Assembly (NCBI GenBank): GCA_003229735.1
Contig: QIFI01000041.1
Span: forward strand, 1 to 6,440
Direction of reading: 5' to 3'
DNA length: 6,440 nt
DNA from: Candidatus Anderseniibacteriota bacterium
Lineage (GTDB): Bacteria; Patescibacteriota; Andersenbacteria; UBA10190
Numbering within the stretch: the stretch's first letter is position 1; each line of letters starts with the position of its first letter. Shown here piece after piece: positions 1-5,846 of the stretch. A model generated the notes under the pieces. That model made no database searches, was not told the origin of the DNA, and saw nothing but the letters and a program-made list of their open reading frames with translations. The position numbers and the translations under genes are program-made.

Positions 1-438
1 TTGACTATCCTGGGTTTGGCTATGGCCACCATGTTTTTCGGCAACATATTTGGCTTTGTTCTGGTGGCTCAAAAACAACAGCATTTTTTACTCAAGCTGT
101 ATTCGGCCCTGGCCCTATTTAATATCATCGCCAATCTGATTTTTATCCCTCAATTTGGCGCCATCGCCGCCGCCTGGACTACCGTTATTACCGAGCTCCT
201 GGCCACCGTCTTTGCCGCCCGCGCCGTATTTATGGCTCATCGATTCATGGTGCCGGCCAGCTATATCCTGCAGGTTATAGCCATCGCCGCCTTAGTGGGG
301 CTGTCGAGTATTTGGTTGTCCTCTCTGCTTCATGTTATCCAATTGCTCCTTTATGCCGCGCTATACGGATTTGGCATTTATCTGACCGGCCTCTTAAGTA
401 AGCGCCACCTGACCCTGGTCTGGTCCCGACATGCCTAA
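1..438 (+). CDS. Polysaccharide flippase (Wzx/MATE-like), C-terminal part, 5' truncated
   Basis: This is the last 145 codons of a polytopic membrane protein; the frame is open to the window edge, so the TTG at position 1 is almost certainly not the true start. Seen: about four to five hydrophobic helices separated by short basic loops, and the segment FNIIANLIFIPQFGAIAAAW (about bases 118-177), which matches the conserved 'N..LIP.yG..GAA.at...E' motif in the C-terminal half of Wzx/RfbX-type flippases of the MOP (multidrug/oligosaccharidyl-lipid/polysaccharide) superfamily. Known for the family: these proteins move undecaprenyl-diphosphate-linked oligosaccharides from the cytoplasmic to the outer face of the membrane. 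The context of three GT2 genes and two Wzy_C genes fits that role. The last codons overlap the next gene by 8 bases (ATGCCTAA), suggesting translational coupling. A MurJ-like lipid II flippase is a less likely alternative given the neighbours. Confidence 0.85.
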   Translation: MTILGLAMATMFFGNIFGFVLVAQKQQHFLLKLYSALALFNIIANLIFIPQFGAIAAAWTTVITELLATVFAARAVFMAHRFMVPASYILQVIAIAALVGLSSIWLSSLLHVIQLLLYAALYGFGIYLTGLLSKRHLTLVWSRHA

Positions 439-1372
439 TCAATGCGACATTATAATCCCCGCCTATAATAGCGGGGCCGCCATAGCTCGCGTTTTGACCG
501 CCCTATATCAGCAGGCTATCCCGAATTCCTGGCTATGTCGGGTTATTATCAGCGACGATGGTTCAACCGACCGCACCATTCTCATCGCCCGACAAATCAA
601 GCCGCCACCCGCCTGGTTAGAACCCATAATCCTGTCCGGCCGCCATGGCGGAGTCGCCGCCGCTCGCAATCGCGGCATCTCGGCCAGTACCGCTTCTGTT
701 ATTCTATTATTGGGCGCCGACATTATATTACGGCCCTCTGCTTTATCTGCTCATCTATCCTGGCACCAGCTTCATCCGGACCCGCGCCGCGCCGCTCTTG
801 GCTTTGTAGTATGGGATCCGGCTATTATCCCCACCCCTTTCATGGAATGGATGGTTCATGGCGGTACTCAAAATAATTTTGACGATCTATTAGGCCGCCG
901 CACAGCCGACCCCAGTCACTTCTTCTATGGCTCTCATCTATCATGCAAAAGGTCTCTGCTTCAGGCCTCTGGATTCTCTACTATTTATCAAGGTTATGGC
1001 TGGGAGGATCTTGATCTGGGCCGCCGATTGAAAGCCCGCGGTTTAAAGCTGTCCGTTTTGCCTGGGGCTATCGGCTTGCATCATCATTTCTATACGGCCC
1101 GTCAAATATTCCGGCGCCAGCTAAGCATTGGTCAAAATCTGGCTATTTATCAACATCAGCATAAATCCGCGCCTATATTGCCTCGCCCCAGTCTAAAGTA
1201 CCGCTTGGTCTATAATCTCTGTTATTATTCGGGCATCTTCTCTCTGCTCATGTCTATTGTTTCAAAAACCTCCACCTTTATAGCCTCTCCTCGTATATTT
1301 GAATTTCTTATTAGCTCCCTGCTGTACACAGGGCTAAAACAGCGAAAAAATCCCCAAAAAAGCCCAATATGA
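431..1372 (+). CDS. GT2-family glycosyltransferase
   Basis: This is a 313-residue GT-A fold family 2 glycosyltransferase, inferred to add a sugar from a nucleotide donor to a lipid-linked glycan on the cytoplasmic face. Seen: the N-terminal nucleotide-binding strand IIIPAYNSG (residues 7-15), DDGSTD (42-47), GGVAAARNRGI (73-83), the position of the DxD metal motif occupied by LGADI (94-98), WDP (128-130), and the acceptor/catalytic GWEDLDLGRRL segment (190-200), followed by a His cluster near 217-219. A hydrophobic stretch near 258-277 could anchor the C-terminus in the membrane. The metal site is odd: related enzymes usually have GDD or DDD where this one has G-A-D. The ATG overlaps the flippase stop by 8 bases, and no Shine-Dalgarno is visible (ctggtcccgac precedes it), so coupling is the likely route of initiation. 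Sugar specificity cannot be read from the sequence. Confidence 0.88.
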   Translation: MPNQCDIIIPAYNSGAAIARVLTALYQQAIPNSWLCRVIISDDGSTDRTILIARQIKPPPAWLEPIILSGRHGGVAAARNRGISASTASVILLLGADIILRPSALSAHLSWHQLHPDPRRAALGFVVWDPAIIPTPFMEWMVHGGTQNNFDDLLGRRTADPSHFFYGSHLSCKRSLLQASGFSTIYQGYGWEDLDLGRRLKARGLKLSVLPGAIGLHHHFYTARQIFRRQLSIGQNLAIYQHQHKSAPILPRPSLKYRLVYNLCYYSGIFSLLMSIVSKTSTFIASPRIFEFLISSLLYTGLKQRKNPQKSPI

Positions 1373-1377
1373 AAAAG

Positions 1378-1430
1378 TTTTCCCCAGTTATGATAGAGTA
1401 ATACACATACTTATCCACAATGAATCCACA
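1378..1430 (+). promoter_or_regulatory. DnaA-box-like cluster upstream of the second GT gene
   Basis: Within the 47-base gap and the first codons of the next gene there is a perfect consensus DnaA box, TTATCCACA (1411-1419), ending directly before the ATG. Two relaxed relatives flank it: TTTTCCCCA (1378-1386) and GAATCCACA (1422-1430). Start-to-start spacings are 33 and 11 bases, close to three and one helical turns. A perfect 9-mer is expected about 0.05 times by chance in both strands of a window this size with even base use. No AT-rich unwinding region or dnaA/dnaN gene is present, so an origin is not supported. Regulation of the downstream transferases by DnaA, or coincidence, are the remaining readings. 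Confidence 0.35.
1389..1394 (+). promoter_or_regulatory. Possible -10 element (TATGAT)
   Basis: TATGAT lies 25 bases upstream of the ATG at 1420, in the only gap of notable length within the glycan operon. It differs from TATAAT at one position. No good -35 hexamer is found 16-18 bases upstream, because that stretch lies in the tail of the previous gene. It could be a weak internal promoter giving the downstream five genes some independence, but it may equally be chance. Confidence 0.22.
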
Positions 1431-2298
1431 AAATACCCAATATTATCTACTAATTGTCCACTATGGCAGTCCTGAAATTACCAATCAGGCCCTGGATGCC
1501 ATCTTGGCCGCCCGCCAGCCTCCCGAACACATTATTGTTATTGATAATGCCGACCAGCCATTCCTGTCACCATCAGATAAATGTGTTGTCATTAGAACCT
1601 CGCGAAACATCGGCTATGCCGGCGGCATCAATCGCGGACTCGGCTATTTGATCAGTCAAAACTTATCCCCTGATGACATTATTATATGTATGAATAATGA
1701 TGTTCTGGTGCCCCCTGACTGCTTCACTAAATTAAGAGACTGGTGGAAATCTGCCCCTTTTCCATCCCTGGCTTCAGTCGCGTCTCGGGAAGCTTCAGGC
1801 CTGGTTCAAGGGTATGGATATGTTGATCTGATATCCGGACGAGCCAACCTGGCGGCTAAAGACAGCCGTGCCTTATCCGCCTCTCCTCCCGCCCTGCGCC
1901 GCGCCTCAACCAAAATCCCCTATCTCCATGGCGCTTTCATGAGCGCTCCTTATCAGGTGTGGCTGAAAATTAAAGGTTGGCCCGATCAGTATTTTATGTA
2001 TTGGGAAGACGTCCTTATGTCGGTGCGAGCCGCGCGGCGCGGCATAGCCTTGTATGCTCTGAACCATATTATTATCAACCACATCCAGCCCCAAAACGAC
2101 TCCCTTCAAAATAATCAGCTCTACTATCTGGTGCGTAATGGAGCGCATTTTATGGCCGCCTCTGCACCCGCCCCCTGGCGTCAGTATTGGCGGCTTAAAA
2201 ACCGACTTCGGCTGTCTTACCATCGCCTTAATAAATCCCGCCCTGAAATCATCAATGGCCTCCAGGATAGTTTCAAAATAAAAAAAATACCGCTATGA
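1420..2298 (+). CDS. GT2-family glycosyltransferase, rhamnosyltransferase-like
   Basis: This is a 292-residue cytoplasmic family 2 glycosyltransferase. Seen: LLIVHYGSPE (residues 10-19) as the first Rossmann strand, IVIDNAD (39-45), RNIGYAGGINRG (62-73), the metal-site motif MNNDV (91-95, NND for DxD), the acceptor region LHGAFM, and the FMYWEDV segment (192-198) carrying the likely catalytic E-D pair. This motif order is that of the WbbL/RfbF-like branch, many of whose members transfer rhamnose from dTDP-rhamnose; the sugar here is not determinable. The C-terminal tail is basic and could contact the membrane. The start was chosen at the ATG right after TTATCCACA because the first strand begins ten residues later; there is no Shine-Dalgarno. 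It overlaps the next gene by ATGA and shares with it an exactly identical 20-base block encoding the FMYWEDV motif, indicating related paralogues. Confidence 0.88.
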   Translation: MNPQNTQYYLLIVHYGSPEITNQALDAILAARQPPEHIIVIDNADQPFLSPSDKCVVIRTSRNIGYAGGINRGLGYLISQNLSPDDIIICMNNDVLVPPDCFTKLRDWWKSAPFPSLASVASREASGLVQGYGYVDLISGRANLAAKDSRALSASPPALRRASTKIPYLHGAFMSAPYQVWLKIKGWPDQYFMYWEDVLMSVRAARRGIALYALNHIIINHIQPQNDSLQNNQLYYLVRNGAHFMAASAPAPWRQYWRLKNRLRLSYHRLNKSRPEIINGLQDSFKIKKIPL

Positions 2299-3065
2299 CC
2301 ATTGGCGCCGTTGTCGTCACCTATCACACCTCTCCCCGGCAATTAAGCCGGTGTCTTAAAGGCCTGCGGCAAAATAAAGTAGACCAGATTATAGTTGTGG
2401 ACAACGAAAATAATCAACATCTCGCTCCCCTAGCTCGCGTTTTTTCCGCTCAATATCTTCCCCAATCAAAAAATTTAGGCTTTGCTTATGCTTCTCATGC
2501 CGGAGCCCTTAAATTAAACACAGACTTGATCCTGTTTATTAACCCGGATGCGATTATCCTTCCGCCCGCCGTATCTCTAGCTAAAAAATATTTAAATCAG
2601 CACCCGCGGGCCGCCGTAATTGGACTTAAGCTTGAAAATCAAACCGGCGATATTGAACCAAGTTATGGTCGGATAGTTACTCCCTTGTCTATCCTGACCA
2701 GAAAGTTTAAGACCAGCCGCCCTCTTATTCAACCCGCTCTGGTCGGCTGGGTATCAGGCGCCGCCATGATAATCAGAAGACCAGCCTATCAAGCCGCTGG
2801 CGGCTTTGATCCCGAATTCTTTATGTATTGGGAAGACGTAGATCTCTGTCGCCGCCTTAGCCGGCTTGACTGGCAAATAGTTTATCTGCCTGGTGGCCGG
2901 GTGCGCCATCAGCGGGGCGCCAGTCTGCGCGGCCGCGCCGTCAAAACCCGCCTCTATGACGAATCAGCTGACAAGTATTGGCGCAAGCACTACCCTAGAT
3001 TTGTATGGCTATCACAGCAATTAATGCGCTCTCTTTATCGCCGTTACTCTACCTTGGTGGACTAG
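2295..3065 (+). CDS. GT2-family glycosyltransferase, WbbL/rhamnosyltransferase-like
   Basis: This is a 256-residue cytoplasmic family 2 glycosyltransferase. Seen: GAVVVTYHTS (residues 4-13), IIVVDNEN (32-39), KNLGFAYASHAGA (59-71), the metal-site motif FINPDA (81-86), GWVSGAAMIIRR followed by GGFDPEFFMYWEDVDLCRRL (about 169-188), and a basic VRHQRGASLRGRAVKTR stretch after the last strand. The NPDA + FMYWED combination is typical of the rhamnosyltransferase-like (WbbL) group; the donor sugar is an inference only. Its ATG overlaps the preceding stop as ATGA, which implies coupled translation; there is no ribosome-binding site at normal distance. Its final 61 bases overlap the start of the next gene in another frame. 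Together with the two upstream transferases it probably builds successive linkages of one repeat unit. Confidence 0.9.
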   Translation: MTIGAVVVTYHTSPRQLSRCLKGLRQNKVDQIIVVDNENNQHLAPLARVFSAQYLPQSKNLGFAYASHAGALKLNTDLILFINPDAIILPPAVSLAKKYLNQHPRAAVIGLKLENQTGDIEPSYGRIVTPLSILTRKFKTSRPLIQPALVGWVSGAAMIIRRPAYQAAGGFDPEFFMYWEDVDLCRRLSRLDWQIVYLPGGRVRHQRGASLRGRAVKTRLYDESADKYWRKHYPRFVWLSQQLMRSLYRRYSTLVD

Positions 3066-4378
3066 GCTTTATTCTGGCTCCCTGGTTAGTGCGACTGCCG
3101 CGCCTGGCCATAATTTTTTTAATGTTTTCCCTGGTCTCCGGTCAAATTTTAAGACTCCCCCTGCCCGGTCAGGGCGGCGGATTATTACTTAGTGACCTCG
3201 CCACCATTATTGTCTTAATGGCCGCTCTCCTCCAAACCCATCATCGTCGATTACCAGTTACCAGTTACCAGTTACCAGTTACTGTTACTATTACTATTAC
3301 CCCCTTCATCCTTTGGTCTCTCTTCACCCTTTTAATCCGCCTGCCGGATCTCGGCTTGATAAATTCCGCCATCGCCGCCTCTTATTGGATTCGCCTTGCC
3401 TCCACCCTGCTCTTGCTCCCCGCCTTATTGGTTTTATTTCAAGATGATCGCGTCCGCCATCTGGCTCGCCGGGCCTTCGTTGTCGCTATCATCCTTATCC
3501 TCCTGCTGGGTTTAATTCAGTATCTGTTCTTTAGCGACTTTTCCCTCCTGGCCGCCTCCGGCTGGGATCCTCATCAGCGTCGCCTCACCTCCACCTGGCT
3601 CGACCCGAACTTCTTGGGCGGATTTCTAGCTGTCACTATCTGGTATCTGGTTCATCTGGCTCTGGCCAGCCGCCGCCGCGTCTTATGGCTGTTGGTTTTA
3701 CTGCAATTTACCGCCCTCTTGCTCACCCAGTCTCGCGGCAGTCTCATCTCTCTCATTATCACCGCTATTCTGCTTTCTCCCCTCTTCATTTTAAGTCAAC
3801 TGCGCGGCTCTCGCTCTCCTCGGCCCCGCCAGTTGGCCATTATTCTAAACCTGATTATTCTCCTGATTATCTTATCTGGATTTATCTTGCGGCAGCGCCT
3901 CTTGGGGCTTCTCTCCCTTGACCCTACTTCATCTTTACGCTTACTGGCCTTGAAAGCCGCCTGGCCCCTGGCCGCCGATAATGTTTTTCTGGGAGTCGGC
4001 TACAACACTTATCAATTCACTGCTTTACGGGCCGGATTGATTAAAGACTTCACTATTCACTCTCGGGCCGGCACCGACAACAGCCTGCTTACCTTATGGA
4101 TTACCACCGGCCTCATGGGCGTAATTGCCTTTATTATTCCCTGGATATATCTCGTCAATCGATTCCTGATTAATTGGTGGCGGCGCCCCGCCTTACCGCC
4201 TCTTCTGGCCATTGGATCTATTCTTACTTTATTTATCCACAGCCAATTTATTAACAGCCTGCTTTATAGTCATCTGCTCATAACTATCATCCTCATTGTC
4301 ACCCTGATTATAACAACTCGGCCACCAACGCATTCGGGTCATTCGCATGCGATTCAAGGATTAGCATCGCTTACCTGA
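3005..4378 (+). CDS. O-antigen polymerase/ligase-like membrane protein (Wzy_C type), first copy
   Basis: This is a 457-residue protein with about 12 predicted membrane helices. Seen: helix-rich N-half, LTSTWLDPNFLGGF (D200-P201-N202), TQSRGS (R244) ahead of another helix, then GVGYNTYQ (330-337) and a long hydrophilic loop ending RAGTDNSLLTLWITTGLMG (about 354-372). That order (SRGS, GvG.n.y, external loop, NS...L...GLmG) is characteristic of the Wzy_C superfamily that includes WaaL O-antigen ligases, Wzy polymerases and PglL protein glycosylases, which use undecaprenyl-linked glycans outside the membrane. Which activity applies is unknown. The ATG at 3005 retains the first helix but overlaps the preceding gene by 61 bases; the next ATG would lose it. 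Residues 83-99 are encoded by a heptamer repeat inserted in a loop after Arg81-Arg82, and the polar tail RPPTHSGHSHAIQG lies in another repetitive stretch. Confidence 0.83.
   Translation: MAITAINALSLSPLLYLGGLGFILAPWLVRLPRLAIIFLMFSLVSGQILRLPLPGQGGGLLLSDLATIIVLMAALLQTHHRRLPVTSYQLPVTVTITITPFILWSLFTLLIRLPDLGLINSAIAASYWIRLASTLLLLPALLVLFQDDRVRHLARRAFVVAIILILLLGLIQYLFFSDFSLLAASGWDPHQRRLTSTWLDPNFLGGFLAVTIWYLVHLALASRRRVLWLLVLLQFTALLLTQSRGSLISLIITAILLSPLFILSQLRGSRSPRPRQLAIILNLIILLIILSGFILRQRLLGLLSLDPTSSLRLLALKAAWPLAADNVFLGVGYNTYQFTALRAGLIKDFTIHSRAGTDNSLLTLWITTGLMGVIAFIIPWIYLVNRFLINWWRRPALPPLLAIGSILTLFIHSQFINSLLYSHLLITIILIVTLIITTRPPTHSGHSHAIQGLASLT
3251..3300 (+). repeat. TTACCAG heptamer array inside the first Wzy_C gene
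   Basis: Four perfect tandem TTACCAG units (3251-3278) run into a shorter-period TTACTG/TTACTA tract (3279-3300). The reading frame stays open and yields LPVTSYQLPVT then VTITIT. Since seven is not a multiple of three, three units encode the seven-residue peptide LPVTSYQ whatever the entry frame, without stops, whereas the complementary strand (CTGGTAA) gives a TAA every 21 bases in all frames. It sits in a predicted loop between membrane helices. Heptameric short tandem repeats are known from cyanobacteria and resemble this one; the same unit recurs at 5518-5552. Confidence 0.85.
4331..4358 (+). repeat. Degenerate CATTCG repeat with TCGCATGCGA palindrome
   Basis: CATTCG occurs at 4331-4336 and 4340-4345 with a 9-base period, followed by the perfect 10-base palindrome TCGCATGCGA (4343-4352). 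The 13-mer CATGCGATTCAAG (4346-4358) recurs exactly in the second Wzy_C gene at 5358-5370. The stretch encodes the polar C-terminal tail of the first Wzy_C protein. It looks like a short inserted or slippage-derived repeat, but a 13-base match has about a 0.3 chance expectation in this window, so the case is weak. Confidence 0.3.
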
Positions 4379-4393
4379 TCAACTCTGGGGGAT

Positions 4394-5677
4394 ATGATCG
4401 AATTTATTTTACTCACCGCCGCCTTTATCCTTCTGTTTTTGTTGTCTCGACGCCAGCCAATTGTCGCCGCCTCCCTGCTTCCGTTTTTTTTACCGCTCTA
4501 CCTTTTTCGCTTCTCAATTCTAGCCATCCCCACCAACGTCCTGGAAATAGCCATTCTTATTATCACTATCGCCCAACTCACGCTTCCCGGAGCCGTTTCC
4601 CTCTGGAAAAAAGCTTTTGCCAGATTGCCCCCTTTCATCTCGGCCCTTGTTTTCCTATTTGTTCTATCAGCCATCATTAGCACCTTCGCATCGCCTCACC
4701 CGTTAACCAGCCTGGGCATTCTCAAAGGATGGATATTTATTCCCATCCTTGGCGGCTGGCTCACTTATCTGGCAGTCAATAAACAAGGCGCTTCCGCGAT
4801 AATTAAAAATCTGATCATAGTCGGCACGGTCACCGCTCTCCTGGGGTTGATTATGCCGGATAGCTCCGGACGTCTCATCGGCATCTATGATGTTCCAAAT
4901 TCTCTAGCTTTGTTTCTGGTGCCTATTATCACTCTGACCTGGCTCTTGGCCTTAACCAGCTCACCTTCCCCTCAAAAAGTTATCCTCGTCACTTCTGCCG
5001 CGCTCATGACTATTGCTTTATTTGGCACCCAAAGCGTCGCCGGCCTCCTGGCCCTCCTGGCCAGCCTGATTATCGGACTTTTGATCTGGCGGCCGCCATC
5101 CGGCCTGAAATTCATAGCTGGCGCCATCATAATTATCACTATCCTGGGCGGATCATATCTGAGTTACACCGGAAAAATATCATATCTCTTGGCTCCTCTA
5201 TCCGGCTCCCCATACCGCAATTCCCTGACTGTCCGCCTGCAATTATGGAGTATTGGCGCCCAGCTGATTCAGGACCATCCGATATCAGGCATCGGTCTGG
5301 GGACTTTCGAGCCGGCCTATCAGGAAAAACTGCGTCAGCGTTTTCAGCAATTCGAAACATGCGATTCAAGACAAACCAATTGCCTTCAGCCTCTAGCTGA
5401 ATATGTCTTCCGTGACCCGCACAACTGGATTATATCCTTCTGGCTTAATCTGGGCCTCCTCGGCCTGACAGCCTTTGTAGGACTTCACGCTTATCTCGCC
5501 TGGCGTATTCGACGTAGTTACCAGTTACCAGTTACTGATTACCAATTACCAGCAGTAGCGCTGGCCTTGCTATCTCTCCTTATCTTTGGCCTGGCCGACA
5601 CCATCTATTGGAAAAATGATCTGGCCGCTCTGCACTTCATCCTGATTGCCCTCCTTATGAGGGGTCAGGAACCCTAA
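4394..5677 (+). CDS. O-antigen ligase/polymerase-like membrane protein (Wzy_C type), second copy
   Basis: This is a 427-residue protein with roughly 11-12 hydrophobic helices. Seen: GRLIGIYDVPNSLALFLVPI in the middle, GTQSVAG ahead of a helix, SLTVRLQLW (R281), QDHPISGIGLGTF (about 293-305), a hydrophilic external loop, and RDPHNWIISFWLNLGLLGL (R340-D341-P342-H343-N344). The HP..G.G.GTF / PHN..l.fWl..GLLGL pair is a clear Wzy_C (WaaL-type) signature, and the conserved Arg and His correspond to residues important in WaaL ligases. The inferred role is transfer or polymerisation of lipid-linked glycan on the outer face. The external loop has Cys323 and Cys330, a possible disulfide. Residues 375-386 (SYQLPVTDYQLP) are a heptamer repeat following Arg-Arg, before the last helices. 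The ATG follows a 15-base gap with only a close G-run (GGGGG) for a ribosome site. It is the last + strand gene, and its final codons form part of a hairpin. Confidence 0.87.
   Translation: MIEFILLTAAFILLFLLSRRQPIVAASLLPFFLPLYLFRFSILAIPTNVLEIAILIITIAQLTLPGAVSLWKKAFARLPPFISALVFLFVLSAIISTFASPHPLTSLGILKGWIFIPILGGWLTYLAVNKQGASAIIKNLIIVGTVTALLGLIMPDSSGRLIGIYDVPNSLALFLVPIITLTWLLALTSSPSPQKVILVTSAALMTIALFGTQSVAGLLALLASLIIGLLIWRPPSGLKFIAGAIIIITILGGSYLSYTGKISYLLAPLSGSPYRNSLTVRLQLWSIGAQLIQDHPISGIGLGTFEPAYQEKLRQRFQQFETCDSRQTNCLQPLAEYVFRDPHNWIISFWLNLGLLGLTAFVGLHAYLAWRIRRSYQLPVTDYQLPAVALALLSLLIFGLADTIYWKNDLAALHFILIALLMRGQEP
5518..5552 (+). repeat. TTACCAG heptamer array inside the second Wzy_C gene
   Basis: Five tandem heptamers: TTACCAG, TTACCAG, TTACTGA, TTACCAA, TTACCAG. 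They encode SYQLPVTDYQLP in frame, in a loop between membrane helices and right after an Arg-Arg pair, the same setting as the array at 3251-3300. The variant units show this copy is older or has diverged more. The orientation is again the one that creates no stop codon. Confidence 0.85.
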
Positions 5678-5709
5678 CCGAAAGTTCCTGACTCCCTAAA
5701 ACCTCATAA
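5655..5709. terminator. Two-tier inverted repeat at the convergent gene end
   Basis: The outer arms TTATGAGG (5655-5662) and CCTCATAA (5702-5709) are perfect complements, as are the inner arms GTCAGGAAC (5664-5672) and GTTCCTGAC (5684-5692), with an 11-base loop between the inner arms. The structure starts within the last codons of the second Wzy_C gene and includes its stop codon. It could stop or stabilise transcripts from either side of the convergent junction. No T-run follows on either strand, so it is not a textbook intrinsic terminator; a dispersed palindromic repeat is the main alternative. Confidence 0.5.
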
Positions 5710-5724
5710 AAGAGTGTTCAATAA

Positions 5725-5763
5725 CCCCTCTCTCCCTTCGAGGGGAGAGGGCTGGGTGAGGGG
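5725..5763. repeat. REP-like GC-rich hairpin repeat
   Basis: CCCTCTC (5726-5732) pairs with GAGAGGG (5745-5751), extended by CCC/GGG around a small TCG-containing loop with one bulged T, and GGGTGAGGGG follows (5754-5763). GAGGGG there can alternatively pair with CCCCTC at 5725-5730. The pattern ccctctccc / gggagaggg / gggtgagggg resembles a dispersed intergenic repeat seen in many bacterial genomes; this is from recall and was not searched. It lies between convergent genes, where such repeats often sit, and may help to end transcription. The rest of the gap up to 5846 has no gene that I can support. Confidence 0.5.
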
Positions 5764-5846
5764 CATGCGTCGTCGCCGCGTTTGAAAATTGATATAAGGA
5801 GAGACTAAGTTCTTAGGCACTCTCTAACACCCTCTAAAACCCTCTC

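Noticed and set aside
535..876. 113-codon + strand frame within the first glycosyltransferase
   Set aside because: Arg/Ser/His-rich out-of-frame translation of a gene with all GT2 motifs in the main frame.
1906..2223. 105-codon open frame on the - strand
   Set aside because: It lies opposite a well-supported glycosyltransferase, has no recognisable domain or ribosome-binding site, and has shadow-like composition.
2396..2404. TGTGGACAA, a relaxed DnaA box on the - strand
   Set aside because: It encodes the conserved VVDN motif of the GT2 domain, so protein constraint explains it.
2927..2938. 12-base palindrome GCGCGGCCGCGC
   Set aside because: Explained by consecutive Arg/Gly/Ala codons in a glycosyltransferase; about one to two such palindromes are expected by chance in this window.
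4233..4241. Second perfect TTATCCACA DnaA-box 9-mer
   Set aside because: It lies inside the first Wzy_C gene and is explained by the codons for Phe-Ile-His-Ser; no companion boxes nearby.
5764..5785. Short + strand frame MRRRRV after a purine-rich GAGGGG
   Set aside because: Six codons only, inside a REP-like repeat flank, with no sign of a leader-peptide function.
5796..5803. Strong Shine-Dalgarno-like TAAGGAGA on the + strand
   Set aside because: No start codon follows at a usable distance and no reading frame of note opens; it lies between convergent genes.
5805..5816. CTAAG-TT-CTTAG inverted repeat as a terminator for the - strand pilin
   Set aside because: The two-base loop is too small for the full stem and no T-run follows on the - strand.
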